Positions 62,010 through 64,000 of a stretch of 64,000 nt of DNA are shown one piece after another (the stretch's first letter is position 1; the number at the start of each line of letters is the position of its first letter). The notes under the pieces were generated by a model. That model made no database searches. It saw nothing but the letters and a program-made list of their open reading frames with translations, and was not told where the DNA came from. A program made the translations under genes and the position numbers. The DNA comes from Cryoendolithus antarcticus (lineage: Eukaryota > Ascomycota > Dothideomycetes > Cladosporiales > Cladosporiaceae), in NCBI GenBank assembly GCA_002077065.1, contig NAJO01000015.1, positions 434,001-498,000 on the forward strand, in the 5' to 3' direction.

Positions 62010-63536
62010 ATGGCCACAGCGGGATCAGATGCTGGGGGCCAGAAGCCCATGCTGGCCAGGCACCGAGCGAAAGACGATGCTTCGAACGCGCCAACAGGTC
62101 ATGTACCACCACGAGCACAACCCGGCTACTTTCCGCTTGGCTACAAGGAAGGCTTTTCGCAGTGGTGGGCTGGCCTCAGTCCAGCGGTGACCGAGCACAA
62201 GGTCCTCTCATACGTGCCCTACCTACAAAAGCCACCCACGCACACGCAGACTGGAAGTGCACCGCCTAGCGTTAAAGGCATGGACATGAGCCTTGACACA
62301 TCCAAAGAAGCAAAGCCAGTCCGCACAACCAGCATCACAGATCCTTACGGTCCCCGGCAATGGAACAGCGAACTAGTCCAGCTCAGCGGCAAGAACCGCG
62401 CCCTCAATGAGTTCAGCGTCACGCGCCTAGACGAGCCCGTAGAAAACAACCTCGTGATGTTGCACGGTTACGGCGCTGGCCTCGGCTTCTTCTACAAGAA
62501 CTTCGAAGCCCTCTCGCGGCTGCCAAACTGGAAGACTTATGCGCTAGACCTCCTAGGCATGGGTCGCTCAAGCCGTCCGGCCTTTCGCATACACGCCAAA
62601 GACCGCGAGAGCAAGATTAAGGAAGCTGAGTCCTGGTTCATAGATGCGCTGGAGGAATGGCGGATCAAGCGCGGGATCGACAAGATGATATTGCTCGGTC
62701 ATAGTCTAGGTGGCTACATGGCTGTAGCCTACGCTCTAAAATACCCCGGCCACCTCAATAAGCTCATCCTCGCCAGCCCTGTCGGCATCCCTGAAGATCC
62801 CTACGCAGTCTCCGAAGAGCTGCCCGAGCCCGGTGAGTCGACAATGGCAAACGAGTTCACCCAGTCCCAAGACACCACCACCTCCAAAACCGCCGCGGCC
62901 AAGCCTCCGCCTCGCAAAACACCGAAATGGCTCAACACTCTCTGGGACGCCAACATCTCTCCCTTCTCTATTGTCCGTCTCGCAGGACCCATCGGACCGC
63001 GGTTAGTCTCCGGGTGGACGTCCCGTCGCTTCAGCCACTTACCTGAAGAGGAAGCTCAAGCGCTGCACGACTACAGCTACTCCCTCTTCCGCCAAAGAGG
63101 CTCAGGCGAGTATGCGCTAGCTTACATCCTCGCACCTGGAGCCTTTGCTCGCAGTCCCTTGATCCGGCGGATTCAGGGCGTGGGTAGACAGATCATCGCG
63201 CCGCATGCCGAGGCGACAGTAGATGAGACGACAAAACAGAGCGTCGACCGCGTTCGCGAAACGGGTATCCCTGTGGTGTTGATGTATGGGGAGCACGATT
63301 GGATGGACGTCAAGGGCGGGCACGCGGCGATGGAGAGTATGGAGGCTGAGAAACGGAAAGCGCTCGCTGGGGCTAGCCAGGAGGACAGGCGAAGGGAGAA
63401 CGGGGATGCGAAGGTGACGATTATCAAGAAGGCGGGTCATCATGTTTATCTCGACGGTGCGGACCAATTTAACGAGGAGATGTTGGGGGAGATGAGAGAT
63501 GTGGAAAGGAGGCAGAAGAGGCTGAAGGCGTTGTGA
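62010..63536 (+). CDS. alpha/beta hydrolase, Cld1/ABHD4-5-like phospholipase, 508 aa
   Basis: Single exon from ATG in a CACCATGGC context. After a disordered N-terminus come NLVMLHGYGAGLGFFYKNFE (oxyanion HG motif), KTYALDLLGMGRSSRP and MILLGHSLGGYMAVAYALKYP, with the nucleophile Ser in GHSLGG. MYGEHDWMD (Asp) and KKAGHHVYLDGADQFNEEM (His) complete the catalytic triad. A roughly 60-residue Ser/Thr/Pro insert after IPEDPYAV is typical of fungal members. The family includes yeast Cld1 (mitochondrial cardiolipin phospholipase), Ict1 and Ecm18, and animal ABHD4/5. It therefore probably acts on phospholipids, perhaps in mitochondria; which one is not decided by sequence. It is divergent from the Spo7-like gene. 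Confidence 0.9.
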   Translation: MATAGSDAGGQKPMLARHRAKDDASNAPTGHVPPRAQPGYFPLGYKEGFSQWWAGLSPAVTEHKVLSYVPYLQKPPTHTQTGSAPPSVKGMDMSLDTSKEAKPVRTTSITDPYGPRQWNSELVQLSGKNRALNEFSVTRLDEPVENNLVMLHGYGAGLGFFYKNFEALSRLPNWKTYALDLLGMGRSSRPAFRIHAKDRESKIKEAESWFIDALEEWRIKRGIDKMILLGHSLGGYMAVAYALKYPGHLNKLILASPVGIPEDPYAVSEELPEPGESTMANEFTQSQDTTTSKTAAAKPPPRKTPKWLNTLWDANISPFSIVRLAGPIGPRLVSGWTSRRFSHLPEEEAQALHDYSYSLFRQRGSGEYALAYILAPGAFARSPLIRRIQGVGRQIIAPHAEATVDETTKQSVDRVRETGIPVVLMYGEHDWMDVKGGHAAMESMEAEKRKALAGASQEDRRRENGDAKVTIIKKAGHHVYLDGADQFNEEMLGEMRDVERRQKRLKAL

Positions 63537-63752
63537 GTGAGGGTTCGAAATTGTGGGAATTAGCGAAGGCGTAGCGTTTCTGCGGCGCGGCCTATAGACG
63601 ATTAACACGATAGAACCCCTTGGAAGACCTTCCAACCCGCCAAGCAATGAGAATCTCCATGCCGTCGAATCGGACGGTTTTGGTCTATGAAGTGCATTGT
63701 CTCTCACAGTCTTGCCGCCAATAAAGCTAGGACTTATTGGTACACAACATCT

Positions 63753-63998
63753 CTACTTCCCGCCGAAAATCTCATCATCATCCAACAACGTCTCGTTCCC
63801 CTTCCAAAACTTCCCCTTCAGATCGCTCTCCTCCTTCGTCTCATTGAACACAGGCGTCTGCTGCGGCGCCGGCCTGACAGTCTTCATATAATTCCCAAAC
63901 TGCATGCTGATCCCCTTGAAAGCCGGCTCAGACCCACCTGCCCCATTACCATTGCCAGAATCCGCACGACGGTCTTGTGTGGGTGGTGGAGGGTACAT
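63753..63998 (-). CDS. small unknown protein, 81 aa, possibly cut by window edge
   Basis: A frame from ATG (63998-63996) to TAG, with protein-like sequence: Gly/Asn-rich start, then PAFKGISMQFGNYMKTVRPA, QQTPVFNETKEESDLKGKFW and LLDDDEIFGGK. It has no signal or membrane segment. Only two bases lie upstream, so it may be the last exon of a longer gene or the whole of a small one. I do not recognise the family. It converges on the lipase gene across 216 bp. Confidence 0.6.
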   Translation of the reverse strand: MYPPPPTQDRRADSGNGNGAGGSEPAFKGISMQFGNYMKTVRPAPQQTPVFNETKEESDLKGKFWKGNETLLDDDEIFGGK

Positions 63999-64000
63999 AG

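Overview
This window is nuclear DNA of a filamentous ascomycete (Pezizomycotina; by gene content I infer Dothideomycetes, which the sequence alone does not prove). The evidence is eukaryotic gene structure: short introns, mostly 45-65 nt, with GT-AG borders and CTAAC/CTGAC-like branch points; no operons or Shine-Dalgarno sites; and families typical of filamentous fungi (FlbD-like Myb regulator, Mtc6, GH92 mannosidase, aryl-alcohol-type aldo-keto reductase, a fungal O-GlcNAc-transferase homologue, 2EXR/F-box-like protein, CYP monooxygenase). I assign about 29 protein-coding genes, many single-exon, plus a pyruvate-kinase relic, a MITE-like foldback element and several gene-poor stretches. No tRNA, rRNA, CRISPR or autonomous transposon was recognised.

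Layout. 1-9.2 kb: ribosomal protein eS30, a 76-residue unknown, a broken pyruvate-kinase fragment, a 1756-residue low-complexity protein with an RRM-like domain, and an Fmp46/DUF1687 mitochondrial redox protein. 9.4-18.6 kb: an MFS sugar transporter facing a large mitochondrial PPR protein (Cya5/Pet309-like), then a multi-exon P450 whose 5' half does not splice cleanly. 18.9-30 kb: a class-V aminotransferase with a probable GC-AG intron, a PD-(D/E)XK Rrg7-like protein, a foldback element, Mtc6, and an FlbD-like Myb factor preceded by about 3.1 kb without a gene.

30-49 kb: O-GlcNAc transferase homologue, bicupin quercetinase-like dioxygenase, TatD/Scn1-like hydrolase, an unknown, a seven-exon aldo-keto reductase, a Whi5/Nrm1-type GTB-motif protein, a 2EXR protein and a PDK/BCKDK-type mitochondrial kinase. 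49-53 kb: two very small Cys-rich proteins (28 and 62 residues) and a second gene-poor stretch of about 3.1 kb. 53-64 kb: GNAT acetyltransferase, an acidic protein with a duplicated module and a SUMO-interaction-like tail, SRP68, GH92 alpha-mannosidase, Spo7-like, a Cld1/ABHD4-5-like lipase, and a small protein reaching the window edge.

The genes form an ordinary housekeeping neighbourhood rather than a pathway cluster. Mitochondrial functions recur (Fmp46, PPR, Rrg7, PDK-like kinase, Cld1-like), as do ER/secretory functions (SRP68, Spo7, GH92, Mtc6, P450) and growth/developmental regulators (FlbD, Whi5-like, OGT). I saw no convincing new multi-gene system. The most unusual items are the foldback element at 22350-22620, the micro-gene at 49004, the GC-AG intron, the decayed pyruvate kinase and the disordered P450 5' half.
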